From the NCBI RefSeq assembly GCF_000204055.1, contig NW_006768791.1, positions 780,161 through 844,160 on the forward strand: 64,000 nt of DNA, in the 5' to 3' direction. Shown in pieces: positions 12,401 through 23,203 of the stretch. Origin of the DNA: Melampsora larici-populina 98AG31 (lineage: Eukaryota; Basidiomycota; Pucciniomycetes; Pucciniales; Melampsoraceae). Numbering within the stretch: position 1 is the first letter of the stretch; the number at the start of each line of letters is the position of its first letter. The notes beneath the pieces were generated by a model. The model had not been told where the DNA came from. It ran no database searches and saw only the letters and a program-made list of their open reading frames with translations. The position numbers were made by a program, and so were the translations under genes.

Positions 12401-13199
12401 TGTCTTCAAAGTCAAGGGCCAAATTTCAGGTATTGTTACAGGTGGGTTTTTGATGATTCTCAGCCTTTATTATTAGTACATTAACCAATATCTGTGTGTA
12501 AAATACAAAAAAAAACTCGTCATGACGCCCCAACATCTAGGAACAAGGTGCATATTTTTTCAGATTTTTAGCTCTCTTCCTGTTGCCTCAGGACTTTTCC
12601 ATGTCAGTAGTTTTCTTTACCGCCCGGTAAAGATGACATTTTGTGTAGTGTATATGGATCCTGCAGGGCAAGGCCCCAATCAAGACTTTGGTTGTTCTTA
12701 AAGAATGCAATCAAGGACGCCTGGTCCCATACTATGGCATGCGAGAAATTTTGCTTACCAAGCAGCAATATGCACGGAGTGTCAAGGTAAGTTCCTGGAC
12801 GCCATCAGCCAATTTTCAGAAGATCAAATATAGGCTGGACGTATTAACAAAAATTGACTTGCGATTCAGGATGTGTTTACTGTACTCAACGTTCAACATA
12901 ATTGTCGTGAAGGTGCATGTGCCATTACCATGTCCAGGACGAAGAAAATCGAGAGGAAAATTTGTGATGTGTTGATTTCCGGTATCACTCACGCCAACAC
13001 CAATTCATATATACTCAACTCGGCAGCACATTACTCCGGGGAAATACATCGCAAAGTAGCCCATATCAAAGTCTCAGCTGTCACCCCGGCTCAATGGAAC
13101 GACACTGTAGCTCAAGGTCTCACTGCCTGGCACGACGCTCCCCGCGGTAACAAGAAACAAAAGAACACAAACAACACGCACAGCGAAGTTGCTATCTGA
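9415..13199 (+). pseudogene. CACTA-type transposase, copy 1 (3' part), interrupted
   Basis: Multi-exon gene remnant. It begins abruptly at IYEPVKLRGGQLDVPVFFF where Harbinger element 1 ends, so the 5' half is missing. Conserved blocks in order: VIRHVPITLYSDDTSGN (about 9836, with a probable catalytic aspartate pair); a cysteine pair in TLTPCRMCEL (10247); GFDGHRDTPVKVCHVVLLG (10740); KPKFHMLIHLQESIQLFGP and ATEKMESYNGNLRDAS (11190-11310), which resembles the C-terminal core of tnp2/CACTA transposases; VPYYGMREI (12727); and a final exon to 13199. Lesions are a TGA at 10425-10427 and an 815-bp palindromic element at 11836-12650 inside an exon. Removing that element plus one TAT duplication gives a continuous reading KSIWILQGK. 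Confidence 0.75.
11836..12650. mobile_element. Palindromic CACTA MITE, 815 bp
   Basis: The left terminus CACTGCACCAAATGTAAT mirrors the right terminus GACATTTTGTGTAGTG. Adjacent arms contain the self-palindrome CTTTACCGGGCGGTAAAG. Inverted similarity continues almost to the centre, so the whole element can fold into a long hairpin. TAT flanks both sides (11833-11835, 12651-12653). It sits in a coding exon of CACTA transposase copy 1. An internal segment GTACTAACAATAAAC is shared with the elements at 25350 and 26751. Confidence 0.9.
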
Positions 13200-13355
13200 A
13201 AAATGCAACCAACATTTCATCTAGGAAGGAGTAATTGATTTTCAGAATAGTGTGATGTATGCACAGGAAACGTTTTGTATGTAGGAGTACTTATATGCCA
13301 GAGGCCAGATGATTTATGTGTAAGAAATAAAAACCCAGCTGATTTAGATATAGAG

Positions 13356-13880
13356 CTATTTGCCCGTGAATGACCAAAGAAACCCGTGAATTCCTACACA
13401 CCGAAGCACTAATTCTGTTGCATTTCCAACTTCCCCGTGCCTGTATCCGATTTCAACGAAGTGGTCAGTTTGTGAACGTGAATACAACTGACTATGATTT
13501 GGCATACCATATGGATCGAAGATTCTACGCAGACGAGCCTTCGTGTCGTGAGCTTTCAAACACGTGGCAGTCTCATCAAAAAGACACGATGGCAGGGTGT
13601 GACGGATGACATCCAACACACATCGATCAATCACAAGCACAACAGCACTTTCAATCAAAGGCTGATTGATTTGCAAGTAATCTTTGATGCCGGTTATATG
13701 TTCAATCACCCGACCAATGCGGAACATCCAGAAGGCATAGTTGGACCCATCAGGTTCTAAATCATCAACATCTTCTAAATGGTCTTTGACCTCTTCAAAG
13801 CTAGCAAAAATGGATTTAACTCGTTGGTAGTCGGCAAACCTCGATACGCGAACCGCTTGGCAAATGGCTCGATGGGACAT
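13356..13880 (-). pseudogene. Copia gag-like fragment
   Basis: An open frame of about 175 codons from an ATG at 13880. The block LEPDGSNYAFWMFRIGRVIE resembles the start of the copia-type gag domain (leucine-x-glycine-x-N-Y-x-x-W). It is followed by a helical region with AVVLVIDRCVLDVIRHTLP. No protease, integrase or RT is adjacent, and no LTR was found, so this is a solitary fragment or a domesticated gag-like gene. Assignment rests on one motif and general layout. Confidence 0.4.
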
Positions 13881-14565
13881 GGTATGAAGTATCAGACTGC
13901 CAAAAGAAACGAGATAGTGATAAAGAGGAAACCTCCTGAACGTTTGTAAATTTCCCATACAAAAAGGTCAGGGAAGCCGTTGAACGTACCCTCTGGTCGG
14001 TTATTGACAATGACTGACGCTGCTATTTCCTCCGTTGTGGTGCCGGGCCTTGTGGTAATTCAAGCGTTTGAGGTGGGCCAAACCTCTTGTTTATATGGCA
14101 AAGGTGCCAAACATTGCCGGTCACGGTTGCTTTACAAGCAACGGACACCACTCAGACCTCCCCCTCCAAATTGAGCCCATATGGCCGAATTGGGATGTTT
14201 TCGCCGTGCTATGGATGAAACATCCCCCAACCCCCCTTTTGGAACCTTCTGGGTCGGCCAAATCACAGCCGCATCCAGCATGGTATTAGCCTTAGACCGA
14301 AAGACGCGTGCATTTGGGCTGCCCTTCGCTGATTGGTCAGCTTCATCCTTGGCCAGCCACGCGTCTGCGTGTCAAATTTTTGGTCGGAGTATAAAGATCG
14401 GTCTCTGTCACCTTGGCTGTGTTTTCTCTCCGCCACGCAAGCAACAGTTTGCGATCTTTGGTTTTTGAATTTGTTTGCAATTCCATTCAACCTCACCTTC
14501 CACTTATCCATCTCACTTCTCACTCATCTTACACAAACTCTTAATCGATAATCATCGTTCAAACT
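13881..14565. other. Noncoding; upstream region of the gene at 14566
   Basis: No convincing gene. The last 130 bases are pyrimidine-rich (CTCACCTTCCACTTATCC and similar), which is common upstream of rust genes and may hold the promoter for the plus-strand pseudogene starting at 14566. Confidence 0.35.
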
Positions 14566-16796
14566 ATGTCGTCATTACCAAACCAATTGTTCGGTGTGTC
14601 TCTCCGTTTATTTATCTTTTCTCCGTTATTCTCATCTCATCCTTCTTCTTGTTCGACTTCCAGGCAACTTGAGCCAAGAGACCAGTGGGTCGCCTGGTGG
14701 TCTCCACACCCCTCGCACTCCTGCCAATACCACCTCGCTCCGCGCTCTGGGTACCTTACGAGGTAAGCAACTGTCTTTGTCTTCATACTTCCCTTCCACT
14801 TTGTTGACCTGTCACTTTGTCTCGCACATTGGCTAGGCGCCAGAGCTCCATCAGGCTCCAGCCGCGTGCGAAACGATCAATCACTATACCCTGGGGCCCG
14901 CACTGTGACGACCTCCTCTGCTAATTGTGCTGACGGTGACAGACGTCTTAGTGAAGACGGGTCTGCAGTCCTTGATGTAGTTGATCAAAGACCTTCAAGA
15001 CCGCTTGTCTCTCACGAGACCGAGGTGTTTGAGGCCGCCGTCATCAAGGCTGGCCTTGATTAAGAGCATCGTGATTATGCAATGAACAACTCCGAGGTAA
15101 GACATCCACCTCACCGTTATGTTTCCATTCCAAGTATTGATGTATGATGAAATTGCATTAGGCTCAAGGGAATTATTGCCACATCGTTCTCAGTGTTGGT
15201 CAGGCTAAGATTCTGTTCGACATGTCGAACTTGTCCGACAACATCTTAAAGATGTCTGACCAAGTAGGAGGGGTCTTGCAGAAGGTTGAGGCTGCCTTGG
15301 TCAAAATCAACCAAGTTTCAGTAATGGTTGATGGCATGGGGAATACCGTAGAAGGTATCTCCAACCGCGTTGGTGAACTCACCACTTTGGTTCAATCCGG
15401 TCCAACCATCCAACCTACTCCTAATAATACGGGCACGGTTGAGCCTACTAATGTTGGACCTTGGTTGTGTTCCACCGAATTGAGGGTGGGCCATTTCCAA
15501 TGTTTTATTTCCTCCATCGCCCTTCACCACTCTTTCTTCAGCTGACATAACTCATTTGCAGGGTGCCATTATCACCGCCGCTCATCGGTTTATCACTCAA
15601 CCCAGCGTAGAGTCCTATACCACATTGGAGACTCCCGACCAAGAGTGGCTCACTCACTCCCTTTTCAATTGTATCAAGGTCAGTTTTTTTTCTGTAACTT
15701 CCAAATTAGTGTTTACCCTCCCTGATTTGGTGTATCTTCCCCCGAGCGCTATCCACCAAAAACCAGCTCTCAGTCAATTCCTGCCGCCTCAAGTTAACGG
15801 TGTAAGCGAAGTCGCTGCGACTCGCGCTTATAACTCCGAAATAAAGAATGTCTGCAAACACATTCGTGAGAGGGTTCACCTCATTGTGAGTTTGATGTTT
15901 ATTACTCTCATGAAAACTCTGTGCACATGCTAATCTTTCCAAACAGCTATTGACCGATGTGTACGATCCAAAAAAACCCTTAATCCTTGGGGCAGTTCCC
16001 AATCTGAAGGCCATTGTGCATTGGGTGAGTTGCTGTCTTCCTCATAAACATTTTGAAAACATCATAATTGAGTATGTCTATTGCAGATTGCAATTAAACT
16101 GGGCCAAACGGGCGACCATTCTGACATCGAGTCAGTTTGGGCGAATACCAGCGAGCTTGCGCGTTGCCGACTTGCTTACTTCGTATGTCATGTTTCTCTA
16201 ATCATTCCACCATTCCTCAGTTCATTCATATTTGTTCATATCGTCGCATTTATACCACCACGTGAATAGCGAAGAGAGGCGGTTCGGATTTGTCAAATAG
16301 GCCGGGGGTCCAGTTCGATCTGGGCCGCTGTGGATACCCAGCTCAACGACTTACGTCACCAGGGCCATGCACTGCCAACATTTTTACCTCGGATCTCACA
16401 ATCCGAGGTATTCTCGGGTCTAAACCCTCGGACAGCTCTTGTCTGAGGATTTGATCCGAGCCATTTCATGACGCATAAGATTGCCTCGGATTGAAACCTC
16501 GGACAGGATTTATCCGAGGATATGCACTTGATGATGCCTCGGATTTCTCAACCCGAGGCAAATATGTTGGCAGTGATGAATATACAGCAGCGTAAGTCAC
16601 TGCTGTGCCTGCATGTGATACAAGCGACTGACTCACTGCTATCCTCTAGTTTTTACAACATGGTTTATGATGATGACCGTACCACATTCGACGGCCAAGC
16701 CCGTTATGAAGACATTGCGGCTGAGTTAGATTTCCGATTGCCTTTTGAAGACGAGGTCAACGCCGCGATTGTGGGCCAAGGAGACACCCCCGAATG
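14566..16796 (+). pseudogene. Rust multi-copy hypothetical gene, nonsense and MITE-interrupted
   Basis: Short exons with GT-AG introns can be followed from MSSLPNQLFG at 14566 to VGQGDTPE* at 16796. The N-terminus is low-complexity (TSGSPGGLHTPRTPANTT). The middle exon (about 15163-15490) is helical (MSDQVGGVLQKVEAALVKIN), and the C-terminal part has LLTDVYDPKKPLILGAVPNL followed by SVWANTSELARCRLAYF. I recognise this domain order as a lineage-specific rust family of unknown function. It is broken twice: TAA at 15061-15063 within KAGLD*EHRDYA, and a 206-bp MITE at 16370-16575 in the penultimate exon. Deleting the MITE and one ATG restores GHEYTA, then a 2-base exon tail that joins AFYNMVYDDD in phase. 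Confidence 0.6.
16370..16575. mobile_element. CACTG MITE, 206 bp, CCGAGG-rich
   Basis: Begins CACTGCCAACATTTTTACC and ends AAATATGTTGGCAGTG, with ATG on both sides (16367-16369, 16576-16578). The interior has about nine CCTCGG/CCGAGG words arranged as nested hairpins. A second copy of exactly the same length lies at 26826-27031. It is inserted in a coding exon. Confidence 0.9.
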
Positions 16797-17717
16797 AAGA
16801 GACCAAATTAGACCGCAAATCGCGCCATTTCAAGAGATGAACGAGTGTCACATCATTTTGAACATCACCACTTTTTACATGTTTTAACCTTTACTCTGTG
16901 TGCTCAATTATTGTCTACCCCATGTCATGTCAAACTACACACGCGCTATGTCCCCCATGAAAAAGGAAATGAAAATGAATTATCAATTTGTGCATAATCC
17001 TGCCTACTGGCAAAACCGCCTTGCTGAGGTCCCAAATCGGTTGTGGTGTTCCTCGCTGCACCCTGCAACCGCACCTTGAGTACTGTGCGCGCTCGTCACC
17101 CGCCCGTTTTGCGTGCCTACAAAATCACAAGTGGGCCGTCAACAGGCCGCTGTCATATGATCCAATGACCATCTCGAGGCAGTAGTACGGCGGTGGGCAA
17201 AGGCGGTCCTCATTCCGAAGTCCTATGGTCTACCCAAAGGCTGCCCATCCCCCTGCAGTCATGGGCGGCCTCACAACGGCCGGGCCTGCCCGACCAAAGG
17301 CGGTCCAGACCCTCCGGTGGTGTAGTGTGGGGGGGGTGTCTCGAGCGTGGAAGTGTACCGGGGTCACCTCGGGGCCTATGTCAAAGGCCCTACACCACGG
17401 CACAGCCTTTCAGTCGAAAAGAGGTCCGCGCGGGAGAATAAGTTCGCACTTAGGTCTAGCGACCTTGGCGGCCTTCTGACTCGTTGGCAGGCCGCAGCTG
17501 GGCTGCCTAAGGGCTGGGTCTGGTCTCCCCTTCGTGTAAGGTCCTGTTTCCGCCTCCTTGTGGCCTTTAAAGGGTCCACCAGTGATCGCGTCTGCCGGTC
17601 AACAAGGGCCGCGCCTCAAATGCAGGACCGCACGACACGCAAACAGGCAAAACACACCACAAACCACAAACACAAGGTGGTACCACTCACATCGCACATT
17701 GATCACTTCCTTCCACA
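16797..17717. other. Noncoding; GC-rich block
   Basis: About 17180-17620 is clearly more GC-rich than its neighbours, with repeated GGCGGTC, GGCCGC and AAAGGCGGTCC words. I see no ORF with family similarity and no clean inverted termini. It may be the 5' noncoding end of the CACTA element whose transposase starts at 17718. Confidence 0.35.
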
Positions 17718-19311
17718 ATGACATCAAACAACCAGCCACATCCATGTAAGTCATGGCCTTATGCTTACCTTGCTTTCACATCCAACACTAACTCAAACTG
17801 TCTTTATGCAGACATAAAGTATGATCCATTGCTCCCCGGCCTCAAGAAGTATTGATGCACTGTGTGCTCAGGTTCTAGAGGTATGCAAGAATACCAGTGA
17901 CATGTTCTCTCACTGCCACATGTAGAAGCTGTGGCACGCTATATTGCACAAGAGCAACAAGATGAGGCCGACCAATTTTTTTTCAACAAGCAGAGGATTC
18001 AACCCCACCTATTGAACACTCTTCATCCCCAAGTCCAACACCCAACAATCCTGATGGTAACAAAGACACACCAGACCGGCGACCATCACCCCTCTCATTC
18101 CTGCGCAGCCTGAAGGATGGAGACCCTCTTGGGTTATACGATAACTCAGATCACTCAGACAATGGAATAGATCTTAATAGCCTGCGACTGGCGTTTGAAG
18201 CACTTGAAGACGAACAGGAGGATGACGGGTCTGAACTTGGTTCTACTGACAATGAAACTGTGGACAATCTGCATGATGAGCCTGGCGCATGGTATCCCTT
18301 TAAAAGAAAAGAAGTGAGTGTTGTTGCCCCCCTGTTTCACATTGAGGAAAAAGGCTTGTGCCTAACCTACTTAATAGCATGTGGCCGGACTCCTCATCAT
18401 TGGCAATCCCCAAAATCTTCTTTTGCAGGCCAACTACCATCTAATACGAGCAATTATGAAGATCTGCGACCTCAACCTTCTACACTGGAACTCATTGAGT
18501 GAAGTTGTGAAAAAAAATAAAAATAAAATGGGCCTGGACATACAAGAACGAGTCAGCCCTGCCGGCACACCGCTTTTTGGTTTGAATGTACAAACCATTA
18601 TAACCAATGTGAGCCTTATCATATGATTACTTTGAGTCCAATACTCGAGGGTTTGTCTCTGACAACCTTAATGGTTTGTAGGAATTGGCAAACCCTCTAG
18701 TCATTCCTCACTTGACTTTCATCCCAGATCTAGTCACAGAGGGCCCAATCAAGGAATTTTCCCAGTCTCATAAATGGCGACAAGGTTCGGCACCCGACCT
18801 ACGACCTCCAATGGTTGTCTCAAACAACACGCATTACTACATTTACGAACCAGTTCAACTGAGGACTCACCAGCTCATTGTGCCCATATTTTTCTTTAAA
18901 CAAGACGGCAAACTGATGGCTAAATGCTTGCCTGCAACGGTTGAACCGGATGCTGAAGTCGCGCAAAGGCTCAAAATCTAATTTCCAAATGAGCCTGATT
19001 TCGAGTCAGACGATCTGTTCACAATAGATTGTAACGACTTCTGGAGATCTTTTACAGAGATTCAACTTGGTGAGGGTTCTTTTATGAAGGATATGGCTGG
19101 GCATTACATGTATTGTAAGTCAACATCCTTTTGATTTCTTGGAAATGCCACCTGATGTGGTGCAATTTATATAACAGAAAGAAATGGCTCAACTTTAACA
19201 AAATATCCGCTTTTGAATAAATGGAGAACTAAAGCAGATGGGAAAGTGGTTCAACATGTTCCTCTGGAAGTCAAGCGCAGTAGATTGTTACTTAAAGAGA
19301 TGCACGGATAG
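17718..19311 (+). pseudogene. CACTA-type transposase, copy 2 (5' half), truncated
   Basis: Starts MTSNNQPHP with an intron after 17744. The next exon has a cysteine cluster remnant (CTVCSGS) preceded by TGA at 17853-17855. An acidic linker follows (EALEDEQEDDGSELGS), then the exons ANYHLIRAIMKICDLN and YYIYEPVQLRTHQLIVPIFF, and a last recognisable exon with YPLLNKWRTKADGKVVQHVP near 19198-19270. A TAA at 18979-18981 interrupts KI*FPNEPDFESDDLF. Similarity stops at about 19311, where copy 1 would continue into the catalytic TLYSDDTSGN block. The two copies overlap from IYEPV to the VPI/VPL block and together cover most of the family. Confidence 0.7.
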
Positions 19312-19556
19312 CGAAAAGGAAAGTACAAAGGAGTTTCTATGGGTGATAGATAAGAGAAACTGAGTTGAAAAATAATGTTAGAGGAATGAAACAAAGTGAT
19401 CAATGATGAAAAGAACTTGACTGGCTAGACTGACAATAACAAGTGATGAGGAGCCCGTGCGAGTTTAGGGGTTGCTCAACGAGTTGAGACTCTCACAAGC
19501 CTCGCCTAAAAAGGGGTGCATGAGAAACCCCCAAAAAGGATCGGCGGAAACTAAGC

Positions 19557-19727
19557 GAGATCAGCCTGACGTCAGCGGGAATTATACCGCAACACAAATA
19601 GGGCAGATCCCCCGCCCGGGCTCCCCCAAAAAAAACTGTGAGCTCAGCCTACAAAGTAGGACGAGGTTGGAGATAAAATTGTGGTATGCAATGAGACATA
19701 CAAACACAATTTCAGAACTTAAAGTAT
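19557..19727. repeat. Direct repeat A (171 bp)
   Basis: Starts around GATCAGCCTGACGTCAGCGG and runs to CTTAAAGTATA. It is about 95% identical to 20031-20201 in the same orientation, with a roughly 300-bp spacer. It contains CCCCCGCCCGGGCTCCCCC. The layout suits two LTR-like ends of a small non-autonomous element or a tandem duplication; no primer site or TG..CA borders were verified. Confidence 0.65.
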
Positions 19728-19804
19728 ATATTATTAACACCTCACAAGTTAATAAATACACCTAATGCATAATACCAAATAAGTATTAAACTCAGAGAAT
19801 GGAT
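19728..19804. repeat. Paralogous empty site of Harbinger element 2
   Basis: This 77-bp segment (ATATTATTAACACC ... AGTATTAAACTCAGAGAATGGAT) matches 44243-44303 plus 55457-55477 with about three differences. Here the sequence holds a single TTA, where element 2 has inserted and duplicated it at 44.3/55.5 kb. Confidence 0.9.
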
Positions 19805-20030
19805 TGCCAATATTAACAAAGGCATGACTTAGGATACAGTTCCATGACAGAGTTTAACCGAAGTAGGTATAAACCCATAACCCTAGATCAGAGTTTTTTC
19901 CCCGGGGGAGTTTGGAGTAGTACACATTCCAAATTCTCACAATACCTCACTTTGGCTCAACTCTATCAATCAAATCCATTCTCACGGCTGGTGAATTTCA
20001 ATTTTCCACCCACCCACCCAGCTGGGCGAG

Positions 20031-20201
20031 AGATCAGCCTGATGTCAGCGGGAATTATACCGCGACGCAAATAGGGCAGATCCCCCGCCCGGGCTCCCCC
20101 AAAACAAACTTCGAGCTCAGCCTACAAAGTAGGACGAGGTTGAAGATAAAATTGTGGTATGCAATGAGACATACAAACACGATTTCAGAACTTAAAGTAT
20201 A
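20031..20201. repeat. Direct repeat B (171 bp)
   Basis: Second copy of the repeat at 19557-19727, ending ACTTAAAGTATA. Flanking sequence differs from copy A on both sides beyond the repeat edges. Confidence 0.65.
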
Positions 20202-21869
20202 CTAGCTAAGTTGGGCGGCGGGCGCTGCAGTCACAACAATGGATTATCTTAAGTCAATTCATGTAGAATTCTGAAGGCTATGCTGGCCCAAATAGCACTC
20301 AAAGAGGAAAGCATCTCTATGTGCAATTGGTTGCATAATGTATTTCATAGCTTAATTAATGTCAATTTACAAATTACAAGGAATGCAATGCCAGCCTCAG
20401 TATATCATTGCTCCAAACTGAGTAGCCATTGTGATCATTCTGCATCCGTTACTGAGGTGGAGGTCACATGAGCTGAATAAGATACTCCAGATTCTGTTCA
20501 CTTATGCTGTGGTGGAGTTTTACAGAAGAATCCTGTAAGCATGGAGTGTAGGAACTACTTGCTCAGCATAATGCAGGTTAGATACAAAATCAGCAAACGT
20601 AACCATATGTTGGTGTGATTCAATTCAGGTCTGAGGTGAGACTTGTTGCCAGAATCCTTGAAACACTCCACTAATGCTATATAGCATTTGACTGTCTTTG
20701 GTTTGCCCAGAACAGGACCAAAAATCACTTCAAATACAGTACACCAATAATTACTGCTACTTGTGTGACTTGTGATAAAAAACATTGAGATTCTTTAAGA
20801 CTTCCAATTGACATCATTGGATATTAAAAAGAAAAGAGTACTGTCAATGTTTTACATAGCTTGATATAGGAAGGGATGATATATTGGTCCTGTTAGATGC
20901 TGAAAGTTAGCAACAGAAAAGGAAGGAATGGAGCAGGGTATGAAGGCCATGCATTTTATAAGTTCTAATTGTGGTAAGATCAAGGATTGGGGGAATCATG
21001 GTGATCTTGAACGGAGTTAATGTTGCATGCCCTTGGAGTAGGATGATGAGATCCTTGCCCCAAGCCTAACACCCTAAGCCTAAGCCCTAAGCCCTGACCT
21101 CCTAATGGTTTCCAAATCAGATCACATCAAGTATCATTTTGCCTTGGCTTTTGGATACTTTATCAGTGGTTCCAAAATGGACACACTATTCAGATACTTG
21201 GTTGGGTTAATAGGTATGCATACATAATGTGCTTTATTTTTTGTATCATTACAGGAGTAGCTGTGAATTAATTCACATACGTATGATAACACAAAAACAG
21301 TCACAGGGTCCAAATTTTACCCTCACAACGCGTTAGCAAAGCTTTCCAAGATTGTGTCGAGATTATTGTTTGCTTGGTGCCAGGCTGCGCTTTGCGCAGC
21401 TTTGGAATGCGCTCTTTACACCTGGCTGAAGTTGCGCCAAGTCAATCAACAAATACTCAGTACAAGTAACACCTATCTTGATACCAAACATGTATGATTC
21501 CTTTGCTAATGTGTCATGAGTACAAGACTTGGCCCTGTGAGCAAGGCTTATAGATAAAATATAGATGTTTGTTTATCCTATGCAGATAAATACAGTGGAG
21601 TCTTCTGCCAATAAATCAGAATAAAAAAGTTGGTAGTAACCATCAACACTTTCAATATACCAAGTGGCTGATGTCTGCAGGATGCTTGAACAATACATTA
21701 TTCAAATTGGTAAATTACATTTGTACCTTCAGAGTAAAAATCCAACTATAGGTTTCATGCAATCAGGTCTCCTATTTGAGTTAAGCTGTAATAAATTATT
21801 GACTGGTGTCTCCCTTGTTGGATTTTTTGTTGACTCAAATCATTGACTGGATTTTTTCCTGAAAGGCTA
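20202..21869. other. Noncoding, AT-rich
   Basis: No supportable gene. A short CCTAAGCCTAAGCCCTAAGCCC run near 21070 loosely resembles telomeric repeats but is too short and irregular to call. Confidence 0.4.
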
Positions 21870-22330
21870 TCAGTAGTGGGCACCTCCATGAGGCTTACCA
21901 CCTCCAGGGCAGATTGATATGTGAAGCTCAATCAAGTGTATACATGCATGATCTGACAGATCAGTATCAGGTATCTGAACCCTCCAAACAAAATATTGAA
22001 CCACGTCACATACATTGGGGATTCTGATAATATTTGGGAGTGTTGCATCTTTGACACGATAAGAAAAGTTTATCAACTTTGGATATGTTTCAGCATCAAT
22101 TGCCAAATCATGCTCATCAATGATTGCAAAAGGGATTACATACTTTTTGGAATAACTGTAGCATCAGACCTTATACCTAAATGAAAAACGCACTCTAGTG
22201 GAATGATATTGTCATTGATATACAAAGAAATATTTCTCCCAAGAGGCTTGAAGTTACAGAAGCTGAAGCATACTGACACTGTATCATGGAATCCAAATTT
22301 GTCTTCTGAAGTCTCTCCAAATCACATCCT
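21870..22330 (-). pseudogene. Unclassified coding-like fragment with a frameshift
   Basis: On the minus strand two open segments abut in different frames. The upstream one reads CFSFCNFKPLGRNISLYIND and LECVFHLGIRSDATVIP. The downstream one reads IPFAIIDEHDLAIDAETYPK and IIRIPNVCDVVQYFVWRVQI, ending at 21870. Residue composition looks protein-like rather than random, and the frame change near 22140 suggests decay. I do not recognise the family and propose no function. Confidence 0.3.
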
Positions 22331-22720
22331 TGCACATCTGTATTGAGAATGAATAAAATCCAATTATAGATATTGATGAGTAGATTGGTGCAATGCGGTT
22401 GAAACAGTAGTTTGGTCTGGCTCTGATCAGTCTCTTTGAAATTGACTTATTTAAGCCCTTATTTAATCCAGAGACAGAAGCAACTTGGATCAAAGATGAT
22501 TGATTAAATCTCTGAAAACAGTAGAATTCAACAGATCATTTGTGTTTAAAACTGAAGAAACGTAACAGGTCACCCAATCTATCTTCAGTTTCTTCATACC
22601 TCACCTCACATCATCGCAAGATGACCTACTACATGTTTTGTGGTTCCATTTTCAATTTTGGAGCCATGTTTCAAAAACAATCAAGTATTCCAACCAATTG
22701 ATCATTGAGGAATGATGATT

Positions 22721-23033
22721 TACGGAATGCAAGGTGTGTCAAAGTGACAATTCAATTTTCAAAAATTGAAATTTCAGAATCCCCGGATCAGAAATTGATA
22801 AAACTGGAATAAACATCAGATTTAACCCCAATACTGGTCTGAAACCGCCTGTATTGGGGATAAAACCTATCTTTCCGCCAGTTTTCACAATTTCCAGACC
22901 ACAACTCAAATATCGACCACTGACTTGGCACTTTGGCACAAATATTACATGAAAATTTCAAGAAATCGATTTTCATCATGTCAAACTTCACATATGTATA
23001 AAACAACAAAACCCAATACCTAACCGTACCACA
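22721..23033. repeat. 313-bp inverted repeat, left arm
   Basis: Inverted match to 37172-37484. It contains its own hairpin-like words (CCCCAATACTGG ... CCTGTATTGGGG). It ends 170 bp before the ATG of the alpha-kinase gene, so it could also act as part of that gene's promoter. Confidence 0.9.
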
Positions 23034-23203
23034 AGTTCACCTTTTGGGTAAATGCACACCCATCAAGACCTAACTACCGAGTCAACCATAGAGAAAATTT
23101 ACAACCGATCACTATCAGATTTCACCTATTCCACGAAGTCTAACTTGTCAAACCAACTCAACACCATCTGACTCACATACAACCCTTCTTTTCACACCAC
23201 ATC

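Noticed and set aside
21050..21110. Telomere-like CCTAAGCCC repeats
   Set aside because: Only three or four irregular units and no subtelomeric context; too short for an interstitial telomere.
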